6,741 nucleotides of DNA from RGIG3528 sp045640725 (GTDB taxonomy: Bacteria; Bacillota; Clostridia; Lachnospirales; Lachnospiraceae): the NCBI GenBank assembly GCA_045640725.1, contig JAZUFN010000028.1:1-6741 (forward strand), written 5' to 3'. Positions 1-5,568 of this stretch are shown here, piece after piece. Position 1 is the first letter of the stretch, and every line of letters begins with the position of its first letter. The notes under the pieces are model-generated. The model was not told where the DNA came from. It was given only the letters and a program-made list of their open reading frames with translations, and did no database searches. The position numbers and the translations under genes were made by a program.

Positions 1-211
1 TTTTAGTGACAACTATATAAAAGGTGACAAGGGTACGTATCTGATTGACACACTTTTTGAAAAAATAATGTGACAAGGGGACGTATCTGATTGACACACT
101 TTTTTTCAAAAAGTGTTTCAATCAGATACCTCCCCTTGTCACATTATTTTTTCAAAAAGTGTGTCAATCAGATACGTCCCCTTGTCACATTTTATATAGT
201 TGTCACTAAAA
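1..211. repeat. Near-perfect 211-bp palindrome (two 105-base arms)
   Basis: Base i pairs with base 212-i with no insertions or deletions. The axis is at base 106 and the central unpaired part is about 3 bases. Of the 104 arm pairs (1-104 with 108-211) only four mismatch: 23, 34, 82 and 95 with their partners. The outer 22 bases of the two ends match perfectly. The palindrome reaches the left window edge, so it may extend further. It lies at the 3' end of ispE and includes the last five sense codons and the stop of that gene. A transcript from either side could fold into a very long hairpin, so it may end or stabilise the ispE transcript; this is inference. No transposase is visible in the window. 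It could be a non-autonomous repeat element, a real inverted duplication, or partly an assembly fold-back. Confidence 0.93.
24..188. repeat. Four copies of a 35-bp unit, two direct and two inverted
   Basis: The unit begins GTGACAAGGGGACGTATC and ends TGATTGACACACTTTTT. Copies lie at 24-58 and 70-104 on the plus strand and at 108-142 and 154-188 on the minus strand. The direct copies have a 46-base period with A/T-rich spacers. Copies 70-104 and 154-188 are identical. Copy 24-58 differs at one base (T at 34). Copy 108-142 differs at two. Each unit has short imperfect inverted ends (TGTGACA near the start, TGACACA near the end), so it could form its own small hairpin. From memory, GTGACA/GGGGACG/TGACACA-type repeats are scattered in many Firmicute genomes, sometimes near IS200/REP-type tyrosine transposases. 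That family link is recalled and not checked. Confidence 0.88.
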
Positions 212-1046
212 AACTACCGGGAATCAAATCAAGGATTTCCTTTGCTTTTTCTATGTCGTTACATATTCCAAATACTACAGAACCGGAGCCTGTCATAAGT
301 GAAGCGGAGCAGCCGGCATTTAATAGAGCCTTTGCCATATCTTTTACCACTGGGGCATAAGAGATGGCAGCTCCTTCCAGGTAGTTGCCCAGATGATTTT
401 CTATGGACTGACCATTATTTACTGCCTTTATAAAGCTATCTACATCAGGATGAGGATAATTATATAAAGGAGCATCGATCTGCTCATAGATATATTTTGT
501 ACTAATGGATACTGTAGGCTTTACACATACCAGTGTAAGTCCCGCCAGGCTGTTAAGAGGAGTCAGGACTTCGCCTATTCCCTCACACAGGACTGTACCC
601 CCTACTATGCAGAAAGGAACATCCGCGCCCAACTGTACCCCCAGCAGGCACAGATCAGTGCAGCTTAAGCCCAGCTGAAGGCAGGTGTTTAATGTAGTGA
701 GGACACAGGCTGCATCTGCGGAGCCTCCGGCCATACCTGCGCCGGAGGGAATGTTTTTCTGTATAGAGATATGAATATTGACCTTTTTATTGTATTGTTC
801 ACATATAAGCTTTGCTGCTTTTGCCATGAGATTCTTATCATCCCAGGTAATGTCAGGAAATTTCTCGGCGTTTTTGCAGGAAAGAGATATGTTAAATTCA
901 TTTGACTCTGCTATGTCAAATTCCAAAATATCACACAAATCTACAGTCTGCATTACTGTGCGGATATCATGATAGCCATTGGCACGGCGACCGGTGATAT
1001 CCAGGATCAGATTCACTTTGGCGTAAGCTTTTTCTACTACTCGCAT
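192..1046 (-). CDS. ispE: 4-diphosphocytidyl-2-C-methyl-D-erythritol kinase IspE
   Basis: This cytosolic GHMP-family kinase uses ATP to phosphorylate the 2-hydroxyl of CDP-methylerythritol in the MEP pathway to IPP and DMAPP. The 284 residues are the usual family length. Visible motifs are AKVNL at 9-13 with the catalytic Lys10, GYHDI at 24-28, the glycine-rich ATP loop PSGAGMAGGSADAA at 100-113, GADVPF at 140-145 with the catalytic Asp142, and the C-terminal GSGS loop at 253-256. The start is supported by AGGAG (minus strand, 1053-1057) six bases before ATG. It lies 32 nt downstream of the ArsR-family gene on the same strand, and I see no convincing promoter in the gap, so co-transcription with the zinc-efflux genes is likely. 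Its last five residues (LVTTI) and stop codon lie inside the outer end of the 211-bp palindrome, and the same bases recur inverted at the left window edge. Confidence 0.96.
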   Translation of the reverse strand: MRVVEKAYAKVNLILDITGRRANGYHDIRTVMQTVDLCDILEFDIAESNEFNISLSCKNAEKFPDITWDDKNLMAKAAKLICEQYNKKVNIHISIQKNIPSGAGMAGGSADAACVLTTLNTCLQLGLSCTDLCLLGVQLGADVPFCIVGGTVLCEGIGEVLTPLNSLAGLTLVCVKPTVSISTKYIYEQIDAPLYNYPHPDVDSFIKAVNNGQSIENHLGNYLEGAAISYAPVVKDMAKALLNAGCSASLMTGSGSVVFGICNDIEKAKEILDLIPGSFLVTTI

Positions 1047-1052
1047 TTTTAT

Positions 1053-1057
1053 CTCCT
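1053..1057 (-). promoter_or_regulatory. Ribosome binding site of ispE
   Basis: AGGAG on the minus strand lies six bases upstream of the ispE ATG, inside the short gap after the ArsR-family gene. It fixes the ispE start and shows that ispE can be translated from a read-through transcript. Confidence 0.85.
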
Positions 1058-1078
1058 GATAGTATCCATTGATAATAT

Positions 1079-1381
1079 TTAATTCTCAGTAATATGCTCT
1101 AAGCCTATTTCAAGTATTTCCTCAACATGTTCATCGGCAAGAGAATATAGAATGGATTTGCCGTTACGGCGGGTCTTTACCAGCTTGGAGGTCTTTAATA
1201 TCTGTAGCTGGTGGGAAACTGCTGATTGAGTCATATTTAAAGCTTCTGATATTTCACCCGCAGCCATCTCACCTCCGGAGAGCTCATTCAGTATACGGAT
1301 ACGGGTGGAATCAGAAAAGTTTTTAAAAAGTTCTGCAAGTTCTATTAGGTTATCTTCAGTCGGGTTAAATCTGGTAGTCAT
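1079..1381 (-). CDS. ArsR/SmtB-family metal-sensing repressor, zinc-type alpha-5 site
   Basis: This is a 100-residue winged-helix repressor of the ArsR/SmtB family. Such proteins bind operator DNA as dimers and release it when metal binds. The helix-turn-helix runs about residues 43-65 (EISEALNMTQSAVSHQLQIL), followed by the wing (TRRNGKSILYSL, 70-81). The C-terminal helix carries Asp83, His85, His96 and Glu99. This spacing is the alpha-5 ligand set of SmtB (Asp, His, His, Glu); CzrA has His at the last position. There is no cysteine, so the alpha-3 site of CadC/ArsR types is absent. Zinc, possibly cobalt, is the likeliest signal; cadmium is less likely. The ATG follows GGGAG at 11 nt and AGAGG at 2 nt, neither ideally placed. 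It lies 15 nt behind the ATPase gene and probably represses its own operon through the operator at 3788-3801. Confidence 0.93.
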   Translation of the reverse strand: MTTRFNPTEDNLIELAELFKNFSDSTRIRILNELSGGEMAAGEISEALNMTQSAVSHQLQILKTSKLVKTRRNGKSILYSLADEHVEEILEIGLEHITEN

Positions 1382-1396
1382 TTCCTCTTGGTCTCC

Positions 1397-3757
1397 CTAT
1401 TTTCTAATATGAAGGGCTCTCATGGCATTTAGTACTGCTAAGATCAGCACGCCGGTATCGGCAAAAATGGCAATCCACATAGCGAAGGTACCGAATATAC
1501 CAAGAGCTGAAATAATCAGGCAAAGCACCTTGATGCCAATAGATAAATAAATATTTTCGTATACGATACGAAGAGCTTTTTTGGAAATGTTAATAGCCTT
1601 GGCGATTTTGGCAGGATCATCATCCATAAGTACTACATCGGCAGCTTCTATAGCAGCATCAGAACCCAGACCGCCCATGGCAATACCTATATCTGCACGG
1701 GATAGTACCGGAGCGTCGTTGATACCGTCACCTACAAAAGCCAGAGTAGCCTTTTCTGCAGGCTTGGAAGCCAGGAGGCGTTCTACCTGAGTTACTTTAT
1801 CAGCAGGGAGAAGCTCTGCGTGTACTTCGTCTATGCCCAGGTCAGAGGCAACGCGATCTGCCACAGCTTTAGCATCGCCGGTAAGCATAACAGTATTTGT
1901 GACGCCTGTAGCATGAAGGAGATTAATGGCTTCCTTGGCAGTAGGCTTTACTACGTCAGAGATAACAATATGACCTTGATAGATACCGTTTACCGCTACG
2001 TGCACGATGGTGCCTATATGGTGGCAGGGAACAGGCTCCACACCGATGCGCTTCATTAATTTGTCGTTACCTACAGCGACAGTAAGGGAATCATATTTAT
2101 TGAATATTCCTGTTGGCTTTATAGTAGCAATTATACCATTTCCACCGATTTCTTCAACATTTTCCACCAAAGAGCGGTCGATAGTAAGTCCGGAGTAGGA
2201 GATAATGCTTTTCGCGATAGGATGGGAGCTGGCGGATTCAGCATAGGCTGCCAGAGCCAGCAATTCCTTTTCTTCCAGCTGGTTGTGGTGAATACCGGTT
2301 ACTTCGAAAACACCCTTGGTCATAGTGCCTGTCTTGTCAAAAACTACGGTTTTAACACGGGATAATGCTTCCAGATAGCCGGATCCCTTTACCAGAACGC
2401 CGTTATGGCTGGCGCATCCGATACCTGCAAAAAAGCTGAGTGGAATGCTGATTACCAAAGCACATGGACAGGATACTACAAGGAAAGTAAGGGCACGGAA
2501 TATCCAGTCTTTGAGAAGTGCACCTACTGTCAGGTCACTACCTATTAACAGGGTGATTACAGGTCCCAAAATAGCTATTGCCAAAGCGGATAGGCAAACA
2601 ACAGGTGTGTAGTAACGAGCGAATTTCTTGATGAAGTTCTCTGTTTTAGTCTTTTTAGCACCGGATTCCTGTACCAGATTCAGAATCTTGGAAATGGTGG
2701 ACTCACCAAATGCCTTTTCTGTCTCAATCTGCAGAATGCCGGTCATATTGACGGAGCCTGAAAGAACAGAGTCACCGGCTGTAACGTTTACCGGGAGACT
2801 TTCACCTGTAAGAGCTGCAGTGTTAAGTGCCGAGCTACCGGAGACTACATGTCCGTCGATAGGTATTTTTTCACCGGGATTTACTACAATAACAGAGCCG
2901 ATTTTAACGCTGTTGGGATCTACTTTTACAGGCTGTCCGTCCTGTAAAATATTGGCATAATCAGGACGTATATCCATAAGGGCAGCAATATTCTTACGAC
3001 TCTTACCTACTGCATAGTCTTCGAAAAATTCACCGATCTGGTAGAAAATAATAACGGCACAGCCTTCGACGAATTCACCCATGGCCATAGCGCCGATGGA
3101 AGCTACTGCCATGAGGAAATTCTCATCCAGGAATTGTCCACGGAAAATACCTTTGACGGCACCCAGAACAATGTCGTAGCCTATTATCAGATAAGCTACC
3201 AGACAGATAATTGCTTCTGCAAGAGCAGGAAAACCGGGAATCAGATGAGACAGCAGGACAGCAGCTATTACCAGAACTGCAGATGAAATGATACGACCCA
3301 GCATCAAAGCGGGATTGTCATCATCGTCATCATCGTTATCATGTTCGTGATTGTGCTCGTGACTATGTTCATGGCTATGCTCATGATTGTGGTCATGATG
3401 ATGCTCGTGGTCACCGCAGTGACAGTCTTTATCATCGTCATCATCGTCATCATCGTCACAGCAACCACAGTGACATTCATGCTTTTCATGAGCGTCATGC
3501 TTTTCATGATCCTCATAGTCTTCAGACTCTGTATCATTATCAAGGAAAATCTCACAGTCGTCCTCTACCTTTTTACAGGCCTTAAGGACTTCGTCCATAA
3601 CCTGTCTCTCATCAGCACCCGCAGCAAATTCGACAGTCATGGTGAGATTTAAAAAATTAACTTCACAGGAAGCTACTCCTGCTACTTTGGATCCGGCCAC
3701 TTCCATTTTAGAAGCACAATTGGCGCAATCCACATCAATCTTATAAACTTTAGTCAT
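1397..3757 (-). CDS. cadA: Zn/Cd/Pb-type P1B heavy-metal efflux ATPase
   Basis: This inner-membrane P-type ATPase of 786 residues exports divalent soft metals. An N-terminal HMA domain (about 1-72) carries the metal-binding DCANC (Cys11, Cys14). A linker at about 84-148 is extremely rich in His, Asp and Cys. Then come two helices (about 151-200), two more (209-243), the actuator TGES (317-320), helix 5 (384-405), helix 6 with the metal-gating Cys430-Pro-Cys432, DKTGT with phosphorylated Asp474, HP at 512-513, MLTGD (624-628), GDGINDAP (676-683), and the last two helices. Lys743 and Asp767-x-Gly769 there are the signature of the zinc/cadmium/lead (P1B-2) group rather than copper pumps. The symbol follows usage for Firmicutes; zntA is equally apt. 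The start has AAGGAG eight bases upstream. It is the first gene of the operon, before its repressor. Confidence 0.96.
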   Translation of the reverse strand: MTKVYKIDVDCANCASKMEVAGSKVAGVASCEVNFLNLTMTVEFAAGADERQVMDEVLKACKKVEDDCEIFLDNDTESEDYEDHEKHDAHEKHECHCGCCDDDDDDDDDKDCHCGDHEHHHDHNHEHSHEHSHEHNHEHDNDDDDDDNPALMLGRIISSAVLVIAAVLLSHLIPGFPALAEAIICLVAYLIIGYDIVLGAVKGIFRGQFLDENFLMAVASIGAMAMGEFVEGCAVIIFYQIGEFFEDYAVGKSRKNIAALMDIRPDYANILQDGQPVKVDPNSVKIGSVIVVNPGEKIPIDGHVVSGSSALNTAALTGESLPVNVTAGDSVLSGSVNMTGILQIETEKAFGESTISKILNLVQESGAKKTKTENFIKKFARYYTPVVCLSALAIAILGPVITLLIGSDLTVGALLKDWIFRALTFLVVSCPCALVISIPLSFFAGIGCASHNGVLVKGSGYLEALSRVKTVVFDKTGTMTKGVFEVTGIHHNQLEEKELLALAAYAESASSHPIAKSIISYSGLTIDRSLVENVEEIGGNGIIATIKPTGIFNKYDSLTVAVGNDKLMKRIGVEPVPCHHIGTIVHVAVNGIYQGHIVISDVVKPTAKEAINLLHATGVTNTVMLTGDAKAVADRVASDLGIDEVHAELLPADKVTQVERLLASKPAEKATLAFVGDGINDAPVLSRADIGIAMGGLGSDAAIEAADVVLMDDDPAKIAKAINISKKALRIVYENIYLSIGIKVLCLIISALGIFGTFAMWIAIFADTGVLILAVLNAMRALHIRK
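3303..3506 (-). other. Metal-binding low-complexity linker within the ATPase
   Basis: This codes for about residues 84-150 of the ATPase, between the HMA domain and the first membrane helix. It contains CHCGCC (95-100), nine aspartates (101-109), CHC (112-114), a tract with His at every odd position from 117 to 139, and six more aspartates (142-147). In this family such tracts buffer or deliver zinc and are not essential to the catalytic core. Codons vary across the His tract, so it is not a fresh expansion there. The opposite strand is also open through this stretch, but only because of the repeated GAT/CAT-type codons. Confidence 0.9.
3431..3457 (-). repeat. Perfect 9-bp tandem repeat, three copies, in the ATPase gene
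   Basis: GACGATGAT (coding strand) is repeated exactly three times and codes for Asp101-Asp109. Because the unit is a multiple of three, gain or loss of a copy would change the aspartate tract by three residues and keep the frame. A similar GAT/GAC tract at about 3310-3327 codes for the second aspartate run but is less regular. Confidence 0.9.
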
Positions 3758-3765
3758 AACATCTA

Positions 3766-3771
3766 CTCCTT
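3766..3771 (-). promoter_or_regulatory. Ribosome binding site of the ATPase gene
   Basis: AAGGAG on the minus strand lies eight bases upstream of the ATG at 3757. It is the strongest such site in the window and confirms the start before the HMA domain. Confidence 0.88.
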
Positions 3772-3787
3772 ATATCAATATAACACT

Positions 3788-3801
3788 TGAACAATTATTC
3801 A
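3788..3801. promoter_or_regulatory. Candidate SmtB/ArsR-family operator
   Basis: TGAACAATTATTCA is a palindrome centred on AATT with one mismatched pair; its half-sites TGAA and TTCA are those expected for SmtB/CzrA-type zinc repressors. It begins about six bases downstream of the predicted start of the ATPase transcript, where a bound repressor would block transcription. It is preceded by AACACT on the plus strand, which from memory resembles the flank of the cyanobacterial smt operator. The link to the ArsR-family gene of this operon is inference. Confidence 0.75.
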
Positions 3802-3813
3802 TACGTTGGAATG

Positions 3814-3842
3814 AGTATAACTCTTGCATAAAGTGTTGTCAA
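3814..3842 (-). promoter_or_regulatory. Sigma-A type promoter of the metal-efflux operon
   Basis: On the minus strand TTGACA (3837-3842) is followed after exactly 17 bases by TATACT (3814-3819), close to full consensus. Transcription would start near 3807, giving a leader of about 50 nt that contains the operator and the ribosome binding site. The -10 lies inside a small palindrome, GAGTATAACTC (3813-3823). Confidence 0.85.
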
Positions 3843-3901
3843 CTGTTTTTTTCATATTTTATCGTATTAGGTCTATGTAGTGCAGACCCGGTACAGCGGA
3901 T

Positions 3902-3930
3902 TTGTATTTTGGAAAGGCTGGTGCTATAAT
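3902..3930 (+). promoter_or_regulatory. Extended -10 promoter of the small gene and SPL-like gene
   Basis: TGCTATAAT contains a perfect TATAAT at 3925-3930 with an upstream TG, the extended -10 form. A weak -35 (TTGTAT, 3902-3907) lies 17 bases before it. Start of transcription near 3937 leaves a leader of about 38 nt before the ATG at 3975. It diverges from the metal-efflux promoter; the two -35 boxes are about 60 bases apart and the operator is not in this half. Confidence 0.75.
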
Positions 3931-3964
3931 GTTTTCAAATATCTTTGAATAACCATGGACAGGC

Positions 3965-3968
3965 GAGG
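3965..3968 (+). promoter_or_regulatory. Ribosome binding site deciding the start of the small gene
   Basis: GAGG lies six bases before the ATG at 3975. The in-frame TTG at 3945 has no such site and would leave a leader of only about eight bases, so ATG 3975 is preferred. Confidence 0.65.
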
Positions 3969-3974
3969 TTTGGC

Positions 3975-4226
3975 ATGAATCAGAATGAAGAAGTAAAGCT
4001 GACTATCAGCTCTATAGTGACAAAGGACAATAAGCCTATGGTGGCTGTAAGATTTGAGCGGGGCCGAGATTTTGCAGAGGGCATATTGCCGGAGTGTGAG
4101 ATTAAGTCTTTCCAAGGCTTTTCCGTGGAGGAAAGAGATGCACTGGCTGTTTATCTTAAAGATAACAGAAAAATGCTTTTGCAAAAGGCAAAGGATATAT
4201 CAGGTATCACAAATTTGCTGAGGTAA
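3975..4226 (+). CDS. Small protein of unknown function, partner of SPL-like enzyme
   Basis: I do not recognise this 83-residue protein. It appears soluble, with no signal peptide, membrane segment or metal-binding cluster and a single cysteine. The N-terminal half (about 6-30) looks like beta strands (VKLTISSIV, PMVAVRFERG). It is followed by an acidic stretch with FAEGILPECEI, and the C-terminal half (about 45-80) looks helical with many charged residues. The composition is ordinary for a cellular protein, the start has a ribosome binding site and promoter, and its stop is one base from the next start, so it is very likely a real gene. The tight pairing suggests a role linked to the downstream SPL-family radical SAM protein, perhaps as accessory or regulator; this is inference from position only. 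Confidence 0.82.
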   Translation: MNQNEEVKLTISSIVTKDNKPMVAVRFERGRDFAEGILPECEIKSFQGFSVEERDALAVYLKDNRKMLLQKAKDISGITNLLR

Positions 4227-4230
4227 TATG
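4220..4230 (+). promoter_or_regulatory. Coupled stop/start junction with ribosome binding site
   Basis: GAGG at 4220-4223 is made of the last codons of the small gene. Its TAA stop (4224-4226) is one base from the ATG at 4228. The site sits four bases before the start. This arrangement suggests that ribosomes finishing the small gene re-initiate on the SPL-like gene, giving linked expression. Confidence 0.75.
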
Positions 4231-5469
4231 AACAAAAATACAGAATCAAAAATAAGAAAAGAGTACCTTCCTAAGCTTAGCTTGTCGCTTCGCATGGAGG
4301 ATGAATTTTGGCAGTGCCTAAGGTATGCAGTAGTATGCGGCGATGACCCCCTGGCTATTTTGGACCGGGTGCTTATTGAGTTTTGGCAGGATAGAGTGCT
4401 AAATAAGGTGGAAAGTAAAAAGATGCTGGAAAAGCTGAGGAAGCTTTGTATCAGTGGACTTTCGGAAGAAAGCAGAACCATCTGTATAGAAGAGGGTATA
4501 GAAGAGGATAACAGGGTACTGGGGCAGGTAAAAGCATTTTTCCCTCAGGCGGACGTGGTAAAAATACACCATTATAAAGATGTATTTAATGAAAAAGACC
4601 ATGATTTTCTGGCTGATAAGAAAAAGGGAGATATTGTGATTGCAGAGAATCATGATACGCTTATGTATCCCGGGGCACCTTTTTGCCAGAGCTTTGGTAA
4701 TGAACATTTCTACTATACCAGTCTGGTGAAAAACTGTATTTATAACTGTTCCTACTGCTATTTATCCGGTATGTACCAAAGGGGCATTACGGTGGTATTT
4801 ACCAATATAGAAGACTATTTTCAGGAGCTGGAAAAAATCCTTACGGAGCATCCGGTATATCTTTGCGTATCATACGACACGGATTTGTTGGCTTTGGAGC
4901 CCATGCTGCATTTTGTGGAAGAGTGGGTCGGATTTGCAAAAAAACACAGTAATCTCAAGATTGAAGTACGCACAAAATCCGGTAATGCAGGGATTTTTAA
5001 TGCGATTCGGGAAAAGGTGGGGGCTTGCGAAAATGTGATTTTTGCCTGGACTTTGTCACCGGATGAAGTGGTGGAAAGATTTGAAAAAAATATGCCTGGG
5101 CTAAAAGAAAGACTGGCAGCCCTTAAGGCCTGTAAAGAGGCCGGATTTCCCGTAAGACTGTGCTTTGATCCCATGATCTATCATAAGGGCTGGGAGAATC
5201 ATTATAAAAAATTGTTTGCCCGGGTTTTCTCGGAAGTAAGGGCGGAAGATATAGAAGATATTTCGGTGGGAGTTTTCAGAATCTCCAATAATTTCCTGCG
5301 CCGCATGCGAAATGTATGGGGGGATACGGAAATAACAGCTTTTCCCTATGTTACTGAAAACGGAGCCTGTCATTACGGAGATATGACCCATGAAATGGTG
5401 GGCACAGCGATAGAGGAGCTGGCCCGCTACTACCCGAGAGAAAAGATATATTCCTGGGAAGGAAAGTAA
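4228..5469 (+). CDS. Spore photoproduct lyase (SplB)-family radical SAM protein
   Basis: This 413-residue protein has the radical SAM cluster Cys170-x3-Cys174-x2-Cys177, in NCIYNCSYCYL. The CxxxCxxC spacing and the flanking tyrosines (176, 178) match spore photoproduct lyase. Further similarity to SPL by eye includes NIEDYFQELEKILTE (193-207), VRTK (247-250), and the stretch from about 285 to 330 with AGFPVRLCFDPMIYHKGWENHY. Known SPLs cleave the thymine dimer of spore DNA with a 5'-deoxyadenosyl radical. Two points differ. The hydrogen-donor cysteine of Bacillus SPL (Cys141) seems to align with Tyr216 in VSYDTD, the nearest cysteine being 213. An extra N-terminal region of roughly 90-100 residues, mostly helical, has no counterpart. 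The family is therefore clear, but the substrate is not. It is coupled to the small gene upstream, and I see no terminator after it. Confidence 0.88.
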   Translation: MNKNTESKIRKEYLPKLSLSLRMEDEFWQCLRYAVVCGDDPLAILDRVLIEFWQDRVLNKVESKKMLEKLRKLCISGLSEESRTICIEEGIEEDNRVLGQVKAFFPQADVVKIHHYKDVFNEKDHDFLADKKKGDIVIAENHDTLMYPGAPFCQSFGNEHFYYTSLVKNCIYNCSYCYLSGMYQRGITVVFTNIEDYFQELEKILTEHPVYLCVSYDTDLLALEPMLHFVEEWVGFAKKHSNLKIEVRTKSGNAGIFNAIREKVGACENVIFAWTLSPDEVVERFEKNMPGLKERLAALKACKEAGFPVRLCFDPMIYHKGWENHYKKLFARVFSEVRAEDIEDISVGVFRISNNFLRRMRNVWGDTEITAFPYVTENGACHYGDMTHEMVGTAIEELARYYPREKIYSWEGK

Positions 5470-5481
5470 GGCCGGCCATCA

Positions 5482-5510
5482 TTGACTTTTATGCGCTAAT
5501 GCATTATAAA
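5482..5510 (+). promoter_or_regulatory. Promoter of metY
   Basis: TTGACT (5482-5487), 17 bases, then TATAAA (5505-5510). Transcription would start near 5517, leaving a leader of about 52 nt. That is too short for a SAM riboswitch or T-box, and I see neither. AAGG at 5558-5561, seven bases before the ATG, serves as ribosome binding site. The promoter begins only 12 bases after the SPL-like gene ends. Confidence 0.75.
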
Positions 5511-5568
5511 ATACTATAAACTCTGTAATATCAGGGCAATACTATTAAAAGAAGGATAAGGTACATTT

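Noticed and set aside
1..211. CRISPR array
   Set aside because: There are only four units, two inverted relative to the other two, and the spacers are short A/T-rich repeats of each other rather than unique sequence.
3341..3652. Plus-strand open frame of 103 codons rich in Val, Ile and Met
   Set aside because: It is the complement of the His/Asp-rich linker of the ATPase; the repeated codons keep the opposite strand open. There is no promoter or ribosome binding site.
3782..3837. Inverted pair AACACTT (3782-3788) and AAGTGTT (3831-3837) flanking the efflux promoter
   Set aside because: Seven bases with 42 between them in an A/T-rich region can occur by chance, and neither copy alone looks like a known operator.
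3870..3888. GGTCT/AGACC hairpin between the divergent promoters
   Set aside because: It has a five-pair stem and nine-base loop with no T tract; too weak for a terminator and not a known operator.
3945..3974. TTG start giving ten more residues to the small protein
   Set aside because: It has no ribosome binding site and lies only about eight bases from the predicted transcription start; ATG 3975 has GAGG at a good distance.
5470..5477. GGCCGGCC palindrome after the SPL-like gene
   Set aside because: Eight bases, no loop or T tract; it does not form a terminator and is probably chance.
5511..5568. Riboswitch or T-box before metY
   Set aside because: The leader is about 52 nt, with no conserved core or terminator hairpin.
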